From Cryobacterium algoricola (GTDB taxonomy: Bacteria; Actinomycetota; Actinomycetes; Actinomycetales; Microbacteriaceae), in assembly GCF_004402485.1 (NCBI RefSeq), contig NZ_SOFG01000011.1:496001-560000 (forward strand): a stretch of DNA of 64,000 bases, read 5' to 3'. How positions within the stretch are numbered: the first letter of the stretch is position 1; each line of letters begins with the position of its first letter. The notes beneath the pieces were generated by a model, which saw only the letters and a list, made by a program, of their open reading frames with translations, ran no database searches and had not been told where the DNA came from. The translations under genes and the position numbers were made by a program. Positions 37,646 through 47,509 of the stretch are shown in pieces.

Positions 37646-38716
37646 CTAACTTGATCGCTCGACGATCGTGTCGGCGAATCGGGTCAGCGCCTTCTTGACG
37701 GACCCGTCTGGGAGGGGGTCGAGTGAGGCGACGGCGTCGTGTGCCCAGCCGTGCGCTTCGGAGAGGGTCTGCGCGGTCACGTCGTGGTCGCGGAGCGCGG
37801 CGATCGCGGAGTCGGCCGCTTCCAACCGGGTGCCCTGGCTGCTCATGACGTCGCGTTCGAGGCGTTCGAGCAGGGCGGCGGATGCCGGGTCGTCGCCGGC
37901 GCGCTCGCGGAGCCTGAGCACGGGCAGGGTCGCAACCCCGGCGCGCAGGTCGGTTCCGGGGACCTTCCCGGTCGCCTCGGGCTGCGGGGACAGGTCGAGC
38001 ACGTCGTCGATGAGCTGGAACGCGACGCCGATCTTCTCGCCGAAGCTCACGAGCGGCTGTTCGAATTCGTCGGGCGCATCCGAGAAGATGATGCCGGCCT
38101 GGGCCGCCGCCGCAATGAGCGAACCCGTTTTGTCGGCGAGCACCGAGATGTAGTGCTCGATCGGGTCGTCGCCCGCGTGCGGGCCGACGGTTTCGTGCAG
38201 CTGCCCCATGACGAGGCGTTCGAAGGTGTCCGCCTGCAGGCGGATGGCCCGCTCGCCGAGTTTGGCCATCAGCTGGCTCGCCCGGGCGAACAACAGGTCG
38301 CCGGTGAGGATCGCGACCGAGTTTCCCCAGACCGTCTGGGCGCTCGGCACTCCGCGACGCTGACCGGAGTCGTCCATGACGTCGTCGTGGTAGAGCGAGG
38401 CGAGGTGGGTGATCTCGATGGCTGTCGACGCGGTCACGACGTCGGTGATCCCACCGCTGCCGAGGTGGGCGGTGAGGAGGGCGAGCATCGGGCGAACCCG
38501 CTTGCCGCCGGCTTCGAGCAGATACCGGGTGGTGACGCTCGCGATCTCGTCGGCGAAGACGATCTCGGCGAAGAGGCTCGCCTCGACCCGCTCGAGACCG
38601 GCGTCGATGCCGGCGGCCAGGCCCCGGTCATCCGCTGTCGAGAAGATTCGATCGCTGAGGCCGATCTGGCTCGTCACGGAGGAGCCGCGCCGGAACAGGG
38701 GAACGCTCGGTTTCAC
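37646..38716 (-). CDS. Long-chain polyprenyl diphosphate synthase
   Basis: 356 residues, GTG start. It has both Asp-rich motifs of trans-prenyltransferases: first HLASLYHDDVMDDSGQRR and second FQLIDDVLDLSP, plus LEAGGKRVRPMLALL. It makes the isoprenoid side chain, and the location beside menG and menF points to the menaquinone tail. Chain length cannot be read off with certainty. Confidence 0.9.
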   Translation of the reverse strand: MKPSVPLFRRGSSVTSQIGLSDRIFSTADDRGLAAGIDAGLERVEASLFAEIVFADEIASVTTRYLLEAGGKRVRPMLALLTAHLGSGGITDVVTASTAIEITHLASLYHDDVMDDSGQRRGVPSAQTVWGNSVAILTGDLLFARASQLMAKLGERAIRLQADTFERLVMGQLHETVGPHAGDDPIEHYISVLADKTGSLIAAAAQAGIIFSDAPDEFEQPLVSFGEKIGVAFQLIDDVLDLSPQPEATGKVPGTDLRAGVATLPVLRLRERAGDDPASAALLERLERDVMSSQGTRLEAADSAIAALRDHDVTAQTLSEAHGWAHDAVASLDPLPDGSVKKALTRFADTIVERSS

Positions 38717-38746
38717 TCTGACAGCCTATCCATTGGGTGGGGAGTT

Positions 38747-39472
38747 TCAGTCGGCGGGGACTGCCGCAGGGGCGGCCTTGACGCCGCGGTGCAGCGCCAC
38801 GATTCCGAGGGTGAGGTTCTTGTAGGCAACGGACTCGTACCCGACGTCGCGGAGCCATCCGCTCAGCACGGGCTGGGTCGGCCAGGCGGCGATCGATTCG
38901 CCGAGGTAGTCGTACGCCTCGGCGTTCGAGGAGGCGAGCTTGACCACCCGGGGCATCACCTGGTTGAGGTAGGCGAAATATGCGCCGCGGATGACCGGGT
39001 TCGGCGGGGTGGAGAACTCGCAGATGACGACCCTGCCGCCGGGCTTGGTGACCCGGAAGAACTCGGCGAGCGCCTTGCGCGGTTCCACGACGTTGCGGAG
39101 GCCGAAGGAAATGGTGACGGCGTCGAATTCGTTGTCGGCGAAGGGCAGCGCTGTCGCGTCGGCCTGGACGAACTCAATGAGCGGGTTGCCGGCGTGGCGT
39201 TCGCGGCCGACCTTGATCATGCCGGCGGAGAAATCGGCGGCGACGACGTGGGCGCCGGTGTGGGTCAGCGCGACGCTCGAGGTGCCGGTGCCCGCGGCGA
39301 TGTCGAGGATGCGCTCGCCCGCCTGCGGGTTGACGGCACGGGTCGCCTGGAGCCGCCACAGGGCGGCGTTTCCGACCGAAAGCACCGCGTTCGTGCGGTC
39401 GTAATGCGTCGACACCTGATCGAACATGGCAGCGACCTGCTCCGGCTGCTTACTGAGGTCTGCTCTGTTCAC
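38747..39472 (-). CDS. menG: Demethylmenaquinone methyltransferase
   Basis: 241 residues. Family motifs: FDQVSTHYDRTNAVLSVGNA, SAM-binding ERILDIAAGTGTSSVALTH, and VTISFGLRNVVEPRKALAEF, the UbiE/MenG signature. It methylates demethylmenaquinone in the last step of menaquinone synthesis. Divergent from menF across a 105-bp gap that must hold both promoters. Confidence 0.93.
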   Translation of the reverse strand: MNRADLSKQPEQVAAMFDQVSTHYDRTNAVLSVGNAALWRLQATRAVNPQAGERILDIAAGTGTSSVALTHTGAHVVAADFSAGMIKVGRERHAGNPLIEFVQADATALPFADNEFDAVTISFGLRNVVEPRKALAEFFRVTKPGGRVVICEFSTPPNPVIRGAYFAYLNQVMPRVVKLASSNAEAYDYLGESIAAWPTQPVLSGWLRDVGYESVAYKNLTLGIVALHRGVKAAPAAVPAD

Positions 39473-39577
39473 TCCAACAGTCTAGGTTGCCGCTCCCCGG
39501 TCATCCTGCGAAGCCGGTGATAGCGCCGTTCTGGCCCCGGAAGCGGGTGCACGCGGCGGCTGGCATAGGCTGGGCAA

Positions 39578-40810
39578 GTGAATGTGCAGGCCCTAACGGT
39601 TGAAACCACTCCCATTGCCGACATTCGACAACTGGTCCTTCTTCTCGACGCCCAGAAGCCGCTGCTCTGGATGCGCCGCAATCAGGGCCTCGCCGGCCTC
39701 GGCTCGGCGCTGCGGCTCGAATTCTCCGGCCCGACCCGCATGACGGATGCCGCGAGCGCGTGGCGGGACGTGGTCGCCGCCGCGACGGTGACCGACCCGC
39801 TCGCGCGAACGGGCACCGGCCTGTTGGCGTTCGGAACCTTCGCCTTCGACGACGAATCCGCCGAGACGAGCGTGCTGCTCGTACCTGAGGTCATCGTCGG
39901 GCGTGAGGACGGACTCTGCTGGGTCACCCGGATCTGGCCGACCGGCGGAACCCCTCCGGAAATTCCCGTGGCGCTGCATCCGCTCGGCACGGAATACCGC
40001 ATCTCGCTGCTCTCGGGCACGCTGCGGCCCGAGGCCTACAAGGCGGCCGTCGATGAGGCGGTCGTTCGGCTCTCCGCCGGGGAGGTGAACAAGGTCGTGC
40101 TCGCTCGCGACCTGCGCGGGCACCTTCCGGCGAAGTCGGACCTGCGCCGCACGATCAGCGAGCTCGCACTCGGCTACCCGGACTGCTGGACCTACGCCGT
40201 CGACGGCCTCGTCGGGTCGAGCCCCGAAACCCTGATCCGCGCCGACCACGGCGAGGTCAATGCCCGGGTGCTCGCCGGGACCGTCTCCCGGGGTGCCGAC
40301 GCCGCCGCGGACCTCGAGGCCGCAGCCGCGCTCGCGACGAGTGCGAAGGACGGTGACGAACACGCCTTCGCCGTGCAGAGCGTGCTCGCCTCGCTGCGCC
40401 CGCACACCTCGCACCTGCTCACGAGCGAGCTGCCGTTCACCGTCAAGCTCCCGAACCTCTGGCACCTCGCAACGGATGTCGAGGGCACCCTCTCCGACGG
40501 ATCGACCTCCCTCGACCTCATCGCCGCCATGCACCCGACCGCGGCGGTCGCGGGAACGCCGACGCAGGCCGCACTCGCGCTGATCCGCGAACTCGAGCCC
40601 TTCGACCGCGGCCGGTACGCCGGCCCGGTCGGCTGGGTCGGCGCGGATGGCGACGGCGAATGGGCGATCGCGCTGCGCTGCGCCCAGGTCACGCCGACCG
40701 GCGACGTCACGGCATACGCCGGCTGCGGCATCGTGCTCGGCTCCGAACCCGACCGCGAGCTCGCCGAAACCCGGATGAAGTTCCGCCCCATCGTCGAGGC
40801 CTTCGGCTAG
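39578..40810 (+). CDS. menF: Isochorismate synthase
   Basis: 410 residues, GTG start. The C-terminal chorismate-binding domain holds NKVVLARDLRG, the substrate region AVDGLVGSSPETLIRADHGE, TVSRGADAAADLEAA and HPTAAVAGTPTQAAL, as in MenF/EntC enzymes. It converts chorismate to isochorismate, the committing step of menaquinone synthesis. An EntC-like role in siderophores is unlikely given the men neighbours. Confidence 0.88.
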   Translation: MNVQALTVETTPIADIRQLVLLLDAQKPLLWMRRNQGLAGLGSALRLEFSGPTRMTDAASAWRDVVAAATVTDPLARTGTGLLAFGTFAFDDESAETSVLLVPEVIVGREDGLCWVTRIWPTGGTPPEIPVALHPLGTEYRISLLSGTLRPEAYKAAVDEAVVRLSAGEVNKVVLARDLRGHLPAKSDLRRTISELALGYPDCWTYAVDGLVGSSPETLIRADHGEVNARVLAGTVSRGADAAADLEAAAALATSAKDGDEHAFAVQSVLASLRPHTSHLLTSELPFTVKLPNLWHLATDVEGTLSDGSTSLDLIAAMHPTAAVAGTPTQAALALIRELEPFDRGRYAGPVGWVGADGDGEWAIALRCAQVTPTGDVTAYAGCGIVLGSEPDRELAETRMKFRPIVEAFG

Positions 40811-40850
40811 CCCCACCCCTTCCGCTTCGCTCAGCGCTCAGCGCTGTGAA

Positions 40851-40913
40851 CCGCGAGAGCACGATTATGGCCCTTAAAACGGCTCCATAAGGGCCGATTT
40901 CGTACTCTCGCGG
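40851..40913. repeat. 63-bp nested palindrome between convergent genes
   Basis: Outer CCGCGAGAG/CTCTCGCGG (40851-40859 with 40905-40913), a middle ACGA/TCGT, and inner GGCCCTT/AAGGGCC (40869-40875 with 40889-40895). Located between menF and the PPK2 gene, which converge. Probably a bidirectional terminator or REP-like element. Confidence 0.65.
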
Positions 40914-40970
40914 GCAGAACGGGAGGAGCGGGCGGGGCTGGGGCGGGGCGGGGCGCACGGATGAGGCGGG

Positions 40971-41846
40971 TCAGGTGGCGGCGAGGCGCAGCTTTTCGGC
41001 GGCGACGTCGAAGGCGGCGGGCGGCCAGTCGAGATTCAGGCGCTCGAGGGCGTCGATCAGCAGGTGCTGCACGGCCAGGCGCGCGTACCACTTCTTGCCG
41101 GCGGGAACGACGAACCACGGTGCGTCGGGGGTCGAGGTGCGTTCGAGGGCGATCTGGTAGGCCGTCTGGTAGTCGGCCCAGCGCATCCGCTCGTCGACGT
41201 CGCCGGGGTTGTACTTCCAGTGCTTGTCCGGGCGGTCGAGGCGCTCGAGCAGGCGCTCCTTCTGGTCGGCCGAGCTGATCTGCAGCATGACCTTGACGAT
41301 CGTGGTGCCGTCGTCGACGAGGTCCTGCTCGAACTGGCGGATCTGCCCGTACCGGGCCTCGATCTCCTCGGCGGGGGCGAGCTCGTGCACGCGGGCGATC
41401 AGCACGTCCTCGTAGTGCGAGCGGTCGAATACTCCGATCAGGCCGGGACCCGGCACGCGACTGCGCACCCGCCAGAGGAAGTCGTGCGCGCGTTCCTCGG
41501 GCGTGGGCGCCTTGAACGCGGTGAGGCGCACGCCCTGGGGATCGACGGACCCGACGACGTGCCGCACGATGCCGCCCTTGCCCGCGGTGTCCATGGCCTG
41601 CAGGACGAGGAGCACCTTGCGTCCGCCGCCGTCGGCCGCCGCGGCCTTGCTGTTGGCGTAGAGCTTCTCCTGCAGCGAATCGAGCAGGCCGACACCGGAG
41701 GCGAGCGCCTCGTCGGCGTTCTTCTTCACGACGCCGTCGAAGCCGGGCGTCGCGTCCGGGTCGACGGAGGCGAGCCGGAATCCCGGTCCGACCCGGAGCT
41801 TCTCGATCGGGTCGGAGTCCCAGAACTTTCGGTTGAGTCCGCTCAT
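40971..41846 (-). CDS. Polyphosphate kinase 2 family protein
   Basis: 291 residues from ATG at 41846, with GAAGGG upstream. The longer frame has no such site. Walker A-like VLQAMDTAGKGG, the Asp/Arg lid IGVFDRSHYEDVL, and the C-terminal VPAGKKWYARLAVQHLLI are the PPK2 signatures. It transfers phosphate between polyphosphate and nucleotides. The class (AMP or ADP preference) is not determined. It lies downstream of menD on the same strand, with 75 bp between. Confidence 0.9.
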   Translation of the reverse strand: MSGLNRKFWDSDPIEKLRVGPGFRLASVDPDATPGFDGVVKKNADEALASGVGLLDSLQEKLYANSKAAAADGGGRKVLLVLQAMDTAGKGGIVRHVVGSVDPQGVRLTAFKAPTPEERAHDFLWRVRSRVPGPGLIGVFDRSHYEDVLIARVHELAPAEEIEARYGQIRQFEQDLVDDGTTIVKVMLQISSADQKERLLERLDRPDKHWKYNPGDVDERMRWADYQTAYQIALERTSTPDAPWFVVPAGKKWYARLAVQHLLIDALERLNLDWPPAAFDVAAEKLRLAAT

Positions 41847-41920
41847 GATGCACCCTTCGTCGGAAACTGCAGGAAACAGACACTCTCCAGCCGGACCCGC
41901 GCGGGGTCCCACCGAAAAAC

Positions 41921-43966
41921 CTAGCGCGTGAGCGGCACCTCGAGCAGACTCGGGCCGAGCGGCGGTGCGGTGAGCGCCCGCTCGAGCTCGCTCCGGGTCG
42001 CTGCCCGGCCGTACTCCCAGCCGTACGCCGCGGCGAGCGCGGAAAGGTCGACACTCTGCGGCGTGTAGAGCACCCTGCTGATCTGGTCTGCGGGGGCGGA
42101 TGCCGCGACCTCGAGCCCGTCGAAAATGGTTCCGCCGCCGTCGTTGCCGACGATGACCTGCAGCCGCGCCCGGGCCTCACCCGGGACCAGGAGCATCGAC
42201 CCCGCGTCGTGCAGCAGGGCGAGGTCGCCGAGGAGCAGCCGGGTCGTGCCGGTCGAGCGCGGCTCGCTGCCGTCCAGGAACGCCTGGCTCGCGAGCGCGA
42301 TGCCCGTCGCGGTCGCGATCGTGCCGTCGATGCCCGCAAGGCCGCGGTTCGCGTGCACGGCGATCTTCTTGCCCGGCACGCGCCGGTCCGCCTCGCGGAC
42401 CAGCCGGGACGCGCCGAGCACGAGCCGGTCGTGCGGCCACGAAGCCCGCCAGACGGCGTCGACGAGCATGCTCCGGGTGACGGGCGCGCGGAGTGCGGCG
42501 AATTCGGCGCGGGTCATCCCGTGGGCGCCGAAGGGGACATCCGCTTCGTCGGTCGCGGCGTCGAGAACCCGCCGGCTCGTCATCACCCAGCTGCCGAGCC
42601 AGGCCCGGCCGTCGCGGGTCTCCGCCGCAGCCGTTGCGGATGCGCCGACGCGCGCCGCGCGGGCGAACGTGCGCACCCGGTGCCCCGGGTTGTACCACTC
42701 GGCGCCGGTCGGGGCGACGACGATCGTCTCGACGTCCTCACGCTGGATGAGGGCCGGGATCTCCCGGCTCAGCGACGGATGCCCGAACACGATCACGCGT
42801 TCGACCCGCCCGCCGAAGTCCTCGGCCTGCAGCAGCTCGCGGTAGGCGGCCACGAGGTTCGGCCCGAAGCGGGCGTTGCTCGACACCTCGGCGAGCAGCG
42901 GCCAGCCACCGGCCCGCGCGAACTCCTCTGCGGCGCTCCCCGCGCCGGTGCCGGCGACCACAACAGTGCGCGGTCCCGCGTCGACAACGAGAACGGCCGC
43001 GTCGCCCACCACCGCAGTGCCCGACGCAACGGAGCTCGAACCCGCAACGTTCGCGGCGGCTGGGGTGGCAGCGCCCAGAGCAGTGTCGCCCGCAGCGGCA
43101 GCACCCGCAGCAGCGTCGTTGCCCGACGCCGCGAATGTCGGCGCGTCGTCGGACTGGCCGCCGTCGACCGACGGCTCACCGGCTGTCGCGAGCGGGGCGG
43201 CGGAGCGCTCGAGGGTCACGGGGGCGGAGAGGGGCTCCCGGAAGGCGAGGTTGAGCTGCACGGGACCGGGGTCGAGCGAGCGGACGCCGGTCGCGGCATC
43301 CATCGCCCGGGTGGCGAGTTCGACGGCCCGGACGGCGTCGGCAGCGCGAACGGCACCGGCAGAACCGGCGTCGTCAGCGGCAGCACCGGGGGCGGGCACG
43401 TCGAGGCAGAGCCGGGTCGCGACGCCGAAGAGTCCGGTCTGCACGGTGGTCTGGTTCGAGCGGATGCCGCGGAGCTCGACGGGACGATCGGCCGTCAGCA
43501 CGATGACGGGCACCCCGGAGTGATGGGCCTCGAGCACCGCGGGGTGCAGGTTGGCGACGGCGGTTCCGGAGGTGCAGATCACGAGGGCGGGAACGTCGGT
43601 CTCGACTGCGAGGCCGAGCGCGAGGAAGCCGGCGCCGCGTTCGTCGATGCGCACGTGCAGGCGGACCAGTCCGAGGCGTTCGAGTTCCGCGGCGACCAGC
43701 GCGAGCGCCTGCGAGCGGGACCCGGGGCTCACGACGATGTCACGGATGCCGAGGCTCACGAACGCGCGGAGGAGGGCGACGCTGAAATCGGTCGCCGGAC
43801 TGCCGGAAGGCCCGGGATCGCTGAAGGACGCGGAGGTATCCGCTGGCGCCGAGGCACCCGAGGGTACAGTGCCGTCCGGCGGCGCCGAGGCACCCGAGGA
43901 CACGGGGCCACCCGGCAGCACGGTGCCGCCCACGGCCGCGGTGTCGGTCAGGATCGGGTCAGGCAT
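41921..43966 (-). CDS. menD: SEPHCHC synthase with extended linkers
   Basis: 681 residues from the ATG at 43966, longer than the usual ~550. After a Ser/Ala/Pro-rich N-terminal tail (about 50 residues), the ThDP-enzyme pyrimidine domain begins at [20 protein letters not shown] with SPGSRSQAL and the active-site Glu in [16 protein letters not shown] second low-complexity Ala/Gly/Ser/Thr insert of about 80 residues lies between the first and middle domains. The PP-domain region retains [19 protein letters not shown]. It condenses isochorismate with 2-oxoglutarate. It overlaps the upstream gene by 8 bases. Confidence 0.9.
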   Translation of the reverse strand: MPDPILTDTAAVGGTVLPGGPVSSGASAPPDGTVPSGASAPADTSASFSDPGPSGSPATDFSVALLRAFVSLGIRDIVVSPGSRSQALALVAAELERLGLVRLHVRIDERGAGFLALGLAVETDVPALVICTSGTAVANLHPAVLEAHHSGVPVIVLTADRPVELRGIRSNQTTVQTGLFGVATRLCLDVPAPGAAADDAGSAGAVRAADAVRAVELATRAMDAATGVRSLDPGPVQLNLAFREPLSAPVTLERSAAPLATAGEPSVDGGQSDDAPTFAASGNDAAAGAAAAGDTALGAATPAAANVAGSSSVASGTAVVGDAAVLVVDAGPRTVVVAGTGAGSAAEEFARAGGWPLLAEVSSNARFGPNLVAAYRELLQAEDFGGRVERVIVFGHPSLSREIPALIQREDVETIVVAPTGAEWYNPGHRVRTFARAARVGASATAAAETRDGRAWLGSWVMTSRRVLDAATDEADVPFGAHGMTRAEFAALRAPVTRSMLVDAVWRASWPHDRLVLGASRLVREADRRVPGKKIAVHANRGLAGIDGTIATATGIALASQAFLDGSEPRSTGTTRLLLGDLALLHDAGSMLLVPGEARARLQVIVGNDGGGTIFDGLEVAASAPADQISRVLYTPQSVDLSALAAAYGWEYGRAATRSELERALTAPPLGPSLLEVPLTR

Positions 43967-44444
43967 CCCGGCGGCCAGGCAGTTCGCCCTCGCCAGGGTC
44001 GGTCGTCTTCTTCGGCTCCGCTGCGGCAGGACCCTTCGCCGGACCGGCGGCCTGCCCCGTGCCGGGACCGGAGCTCTGGCCCTTGCCCGGTCGATCGGGC
44101 TTGTCGCTCGGGTCAGGCTTGTCGAGGTCGGCGAGCTCCTGCTCCAGCTGGCTGATGCGCTCCTCCTGGAGACGGTCACGGCCGAGGCTCTTCAGGAAGT
44201 CGGGATCGTCATCGGGGGCGAGCTGCCGCGTTGCGCCGCGACCGGGCGCCGAACGCTGGTTGCTGCCGCGGCCGATGAACAGCCAGAGCAGAGCGCCGAC
44301 GACGGGGACCAGGACGATCACAAAAACCCAGACCCAGCGCGGCAAACCGCGGATCCGGCTGCGGTCGAAGGTGACACACTCGACGAGCGCATAGACGGTC
44401 ACGAGAATGACCGCAATTCCTACGACAAGCCACACCTTTACCAT
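43959..44444 (-). CDS. PLDc_N-domain membrane protein
   Basis: 161 residues. Two membrane segments (about 4-22 and 41-59) enclose the PLDc_N pattern [20 protein letters not shown] ahead of [16 protein letters not shown]. The remaining ~100 residues are a charged cytoplasmic tail: a short coiled coil ([14 protein letters not shown]), then a Pro/Gly/Lys-rich end. Such small proteins are common in actinobacterial menaquinone neighbourhoods, but their function is unknown. Overlaps menD, so cotranscription is likely. Confidence 0.75.
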   Translation of the reverse strand: MVKVWLVVGIAVILVTVYALVECVTFDRSRIRGLPRWVWVFVIVLVPVVGALLWLFIGRGSNQRSAPGRGATRQLAPDDDPDFLKSLGRDRLQEERISQLEQELADLDKPDPSDKPDRPGKGQSSGPGTGQAAGPAKGPAAAEPKKTTDPGEGELPGRRDA

Positions 44445-44534
44445 CCGCTCATTCTACGTATGTCACCCGAGAGATCGGTGAGTACGCAGAGGTCGGTAAA
44501 TCTGACGATCGGAACCACAATCTATGCTGAAAGC

Positions 44535-44969
44535 ATGAAAGCTGTCCCGTCCTGGCTGAGCTACTCGGTCTACCGCATCCTCATGTTCGCAGTCCCGCTC
44601 GCGGTGCTGCTGATGCTTTCGATCGTCTGGTGGATCTCCGCCATCGTCGCGGCACTGATCGGCCTCTGCCTGTCGTATATCTTCCTGCGGAAGCCCCGGG
44701 AGCAGGTCGCCCGCGACCTCTACACGGCCCGGCACCCGACCGCTGAGGTCGTGCACCCGGACGCGGAGTCGGAAGACGCCGCCATCGACCGCGCAGCCGA
44801 CGCCGCGGAGGCAGCAGAGATCGCAGAGTCTGCCGAGGCAGCGGATGCCGCCGGCCAGGCGACGACGCCGGCCGCGGCATCCGCTGCGCCCGTCACGACC
44901 GCTGCGTCAGCAACGTCCGTACCGGCAGCAACGTCACCGGCCTCAGAACGCGAAGGCAGCGCCCAGTAG
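44535..44969 (+). CDS. DUF4229-domain membrane protein
   Basis: 144 residues from ATG at 44535. WLSYSVYRILMFAVPLAVLL and a second helix (IVAALIGLCLSYIFL) followed by RKPREQVARDLYTAR are the DUF4229 pattern. The second half is a low-complexity Ala/Glu/Ser/Thr tail. It is convergent with menA, overlapping its 3' end by 27 bp. Function unknown, though members recur beside men genes in this group of bacteria. Confidence 0.75.
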   Translation: MKAVPSWLSYSVYRILMFAVPLAVLLMLSIVWWISAIVAALIGLCLSYIFLRKPREQVARDLYTARHPTAEVVHPDAESEDAAIDRAADAAEAAEIAESAEAADAAGQATTPAAASAAPVTTAASATSVPAATSPASEREGSAQ

Positions 44970-46025
44970 CAGGCCGTACAGGAGCGCGCTGAAGCTCGTG
45001 AGCTTGAGCGCCAGGATGAGCTCGGCGGCGGTCTTCGCCGTGACGGTGATCAGGCACGCCGGAAGGGCGAGCAGGAGCACGAAGAGCACGAACCAGGCCA
45101 GCGGGTAGAACAGGGCGAAGAAGGCCGCGATCAGGAACGGCACGAGCAGCAGCACGCAGAAAACGATGCGGCCGGGCAGGTTGCCGATCAGCACCGCGAG
45201 GGTGCGCTTGCCGGAGGCCTTGTCCGGGACGATGTCTCGGAGGTTGTTGACCATGAGCACGGCGCAGGCGATCAGGCCGATCGCGACCCCGCCGAGCCAG
45301 CTCTCGAGGTTCACCGTTCCGACCTGCACGAAGGTCGTGCCCGCGGTTGCGACGAGTCCGAAGAACACGAACACGAAGAGCTCGCCGAGGCCGAAGTAGC
45401 CGTACGGGCGCTTGCCGCCGGTGTAGAACCAGGCGGCGACGATCGCGGCCGCGCCGACGAGTAGCAGCCACCACTGGCCGCTCAGGATCACGAGCACGAG
45501 TCCGGCGAGCGCCGCGAGCGCGAAGAACGCGAGCGCGACCGTGAGCACGGACCGGGGCCTGGCCGCTCCGCCGCCGGTGAGCCTGGCGGGGCCGACGCGA
45601 TAGGCGTCGGTGCCGCGGATACCGTCGGAGTAGTCGTTCGCGTAGTTCACGCCGATCTGCAGGCAGAGTGCCACGATGAGCGCGAGCAGGGCGCGCACCG
45701 GGTGGAAGACGCCGGGCTCGCTCGCGACGATGGCCGCGCCGGTGCCGAGGGCGACCGGTGCGATCGCGAGGGGAAGGGTGCGAAGGCGCGCGCCGGAGAT
45801 CCAGTCGCCGGCCGTCGCCGATCCCGTCGCCGATCCGGAACGGCCGTGCGCCTGTGGGGCGTTCCGCTTCGCGGGGTTGCCCGATCGACCGGTCCCGGCG
45901 GGCTTGCCCGCGGGCTTCCCCGTCTGCTTTCCGGTCGGCTGTCCACCGGACGCCGCCGCCCCGAGGGTCTCCGAAGGATTCAATCGCTGCATTTTGGGCC
46001 TGACCGGCCGCGCTCCCTGTGCCAC
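44943..46025 (-). CDS. menA: 1,4-dihydroxy-2-naphthoate polyprenyltransferase
   Basis: 360 residues from GTG at 46025. An ATG at 45992 (MQRLNPS) is an alternative. After a Gly/Lys/Pro-rich 55-residue N-terminal tail come eight or so membrane helices with the UbiA-family Asp motif NYANDYSDGIRGTDAYRVGP and the second Asp loop NNLRDIVPDKASGKRTLAVL. It attaches the polyprenyl chain to DHNA in the membrane, using the product of the synthase at 37646-38716. 52 bp downstream of menE. Confidence 0.9.
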   Translation of the reverse strand: MAQGARPVRPKMQRLNPSETLGAAASGGQPTGKQTGKPAGKPAGTGRSGNPAKRNAPQAHGRSGSATGSATAGDWISGARLRTLPLAIAPVALGTGAAIVASEPGVFHPVRALLALIVALCLQIGVNYANDYSDGIRGTDAYRVGPARLTGGGAARPRSVLTVALAFFALAALAGLVLVILSGQWWLLLVGAAAIVAAWFYTGGKRPYGYFGLGELFVFVFFGLVATAGTTFVQVGTVNLESWLGGVAIGLIACAVLMVNNLRDIVPDKASGKRTLAVLIGNLPGRIVFCVLLLVPFLIAAFFALFYPLAWFVLFVLLLALPACLITVTAKTAAELILALKLTSFSALLYGLLLGAAFAF

Positions 46026-46077
46026 GTTTTCATGTTACCGGGCGCTTGATCAGAGGATGCCGCGAGTGCGCCAGGGT

Positions 46078-47502
46078 TCAGCTGCCGGTCTCGGCGAGGC
46101 GCTGCAGGGCGCGCCGGTCCGGCTTGCCGGAGGCAAGCACGGGGATCTCGGCGACGAGGAGCAGTTGGGCGGGCCGGGCCGCCTTGCCGAGCACGGATGC
46201 GACGGCTTCCTTCACGACCGCGAGCCTGGCCGCAGACGCCTCCGGGGAGACGGACGGAGCTGCGGCCCGCGACGCGGGCGAGTCCTCGACCCCAGACCGG
46301 GTCGGCGCCTCGGCGTGCAACCCCGGGACAGCGACGACCGGGACCTGGCCCCACCGGGCATCCGTCGCCCCGATCACAACCGCATCGGCGAAACCGGGCA
46401 GCGCGCGCACCACGCGTTCGACGGCGTCGAGGGAGACCTTCTCGCCGCCGGAGATGATCACGTTGTCCGCGCGGCCGAGCACGCGCACGAGGCCGGTCAC
46501 GGCGTCGACCTCGCCGAGGTCGCCGGTGCGGTACCAGCGCACGCCGTCCTCCTCGGTGAAGCGGTCGTGGGTGCGCAGCGGGTCGTCGAGGTACCCGTCG
46601 GCGAGCACGGAGCCGGAGATCTCGAGTTCGCCGGCGACGACCCGCACGACCGTGTCGCCGATCGGGCGACCGTTGTAGCAGCATCCGCCGGCCGTTTCCG
46701 AGGAGCCGTAGGTGCGCACGACCGTGATGCCGTGGGCGGCGGAACGTGCAATGAGTTCGGGAGGCACGGCCTGGCCGCCGACGAGGATCGCCGTGAAGCG
46801 GCGCAGGAGCGCGAGGGGTCCCGCGGCCTCGTCCGCGGCGCCGACGGCACCACCGTCGTGCGGCGCCGCGTCAGCAGCGGCGGCGTCGACCGCGTCGAGC
46901 AGGCGCGCGAGCTGCACGGGAACAAGGGAGGTGTAGCGCAGCGGCGCGGTCAGCCGGGTCGCCGCGGCCAAGAACTCGGCCGGGTCGAAGTGTCCCGGCG
47001 CGAGTACGACCGGCGTCGTCCCCGCCTCGAGCGAGCGGATGAGCACCTGGACGCCCGCGACATAGTGGGCGGGCAGGGCGAGTAGCCACTGGCCCGGTCC
47101 TCCGAGCGCCGCACTCGACGCCGCGGCGCTCGCGCGAAGGGCGGGCGCGCCGAGCAGAACCCGCTTGGGCACGCCGGTCGAGCCGCTCGTCTCGATGACG
47201 ACGACCGTGCCGTCCGGAACGGTCCCGGGCACTGGCGAGGTCACGGGCAGCGAAGCAGAAACGGGGACGCGCGCTCCCGTTGCGCCGTTTCGCGCCAGGC
47301 GTGCCTGGTGCGTACCGGCGAAACTGGCGCGGGAAGCATCGGATTCGGCGCTGCTGGCGCGCGAGGCGTCGGTTTCGGGCAGGGTCGGCGTGAGCACGGG
47401 CACGGGCAGCAGGGCGTCGCCGCGCCCGGAGAGGGCCTCGCGGAGCAGGTCGAGCAGGTCGAGCGGCCGATCGACGGGGACGACCCGGAGCATCCGTGTC
47501 AC
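46078..47502 (-). CDS. menE: o-Succinylbenzoate-CoA ligase
   Basis: 474 residues from GTG at 47502. ATG at 47493 is the alternative. Frame further upstream only shadows menB. An N-terminal part with a low-complexity Ser/Ala/Arg insert precedes the ATP motif VVVIETSGSTGVPKRV, the AMP-binding core RTYGSSETAGGCCYNGRPIG, and RYRTGD-like YRTGDLGEVDAVTGLVRVLG with NVIISGGEKVSLDAVERVV. It activates OSB with CoA. Starts 8 bp after menB. Confidence 0.9.
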   Translation of the reverse strand: MTRMLRVVPVDRPLDLLDLLREALSGRGDALLPVPVLTPTLPETDASRASSAESDASRASFAGTHQARLARNGATGARVPVSASLPVTSPVPGTVPDGTVVVIETSGSTGVPKRVLLGAPALRASAAASSAALGGPGQWLLALPAHYVAGVQVLIRSLEAGTTPVVLAPGHFDPAEFLAAATRLTAPLRYTSLVPVQLARLLDAVDAAAADAAPHDGGAVGAADEAAGPLALLRRFTAILVGGQAVPPELIARSAAHGITVVRTYGSSETAGGCCYNGRPIGDTVVRVVAGELEISGSVLADGYLDDPLRTHDRFTEEDGVRWYRTGDLGEVDAVTGLVRVLGRADNVIISGGEKVSLDAVERVVRALPGFADAVVIGATDARWGQVPVVAVPGLHAEAPTRSGVEDSPASRAAAPSVSPEASAARLAVVKEAVASVLGKAARPAQLLLVAEIPVLASGKPDRRALQRLAETGS

Positions 47503-47509
47503 AGCGGGA

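Noticed and set aside
42209..44155. 648-codon plus-strand frame opposite menD
   Set aside because: Antisense shadow of the menD frame, with no recognisable motif.
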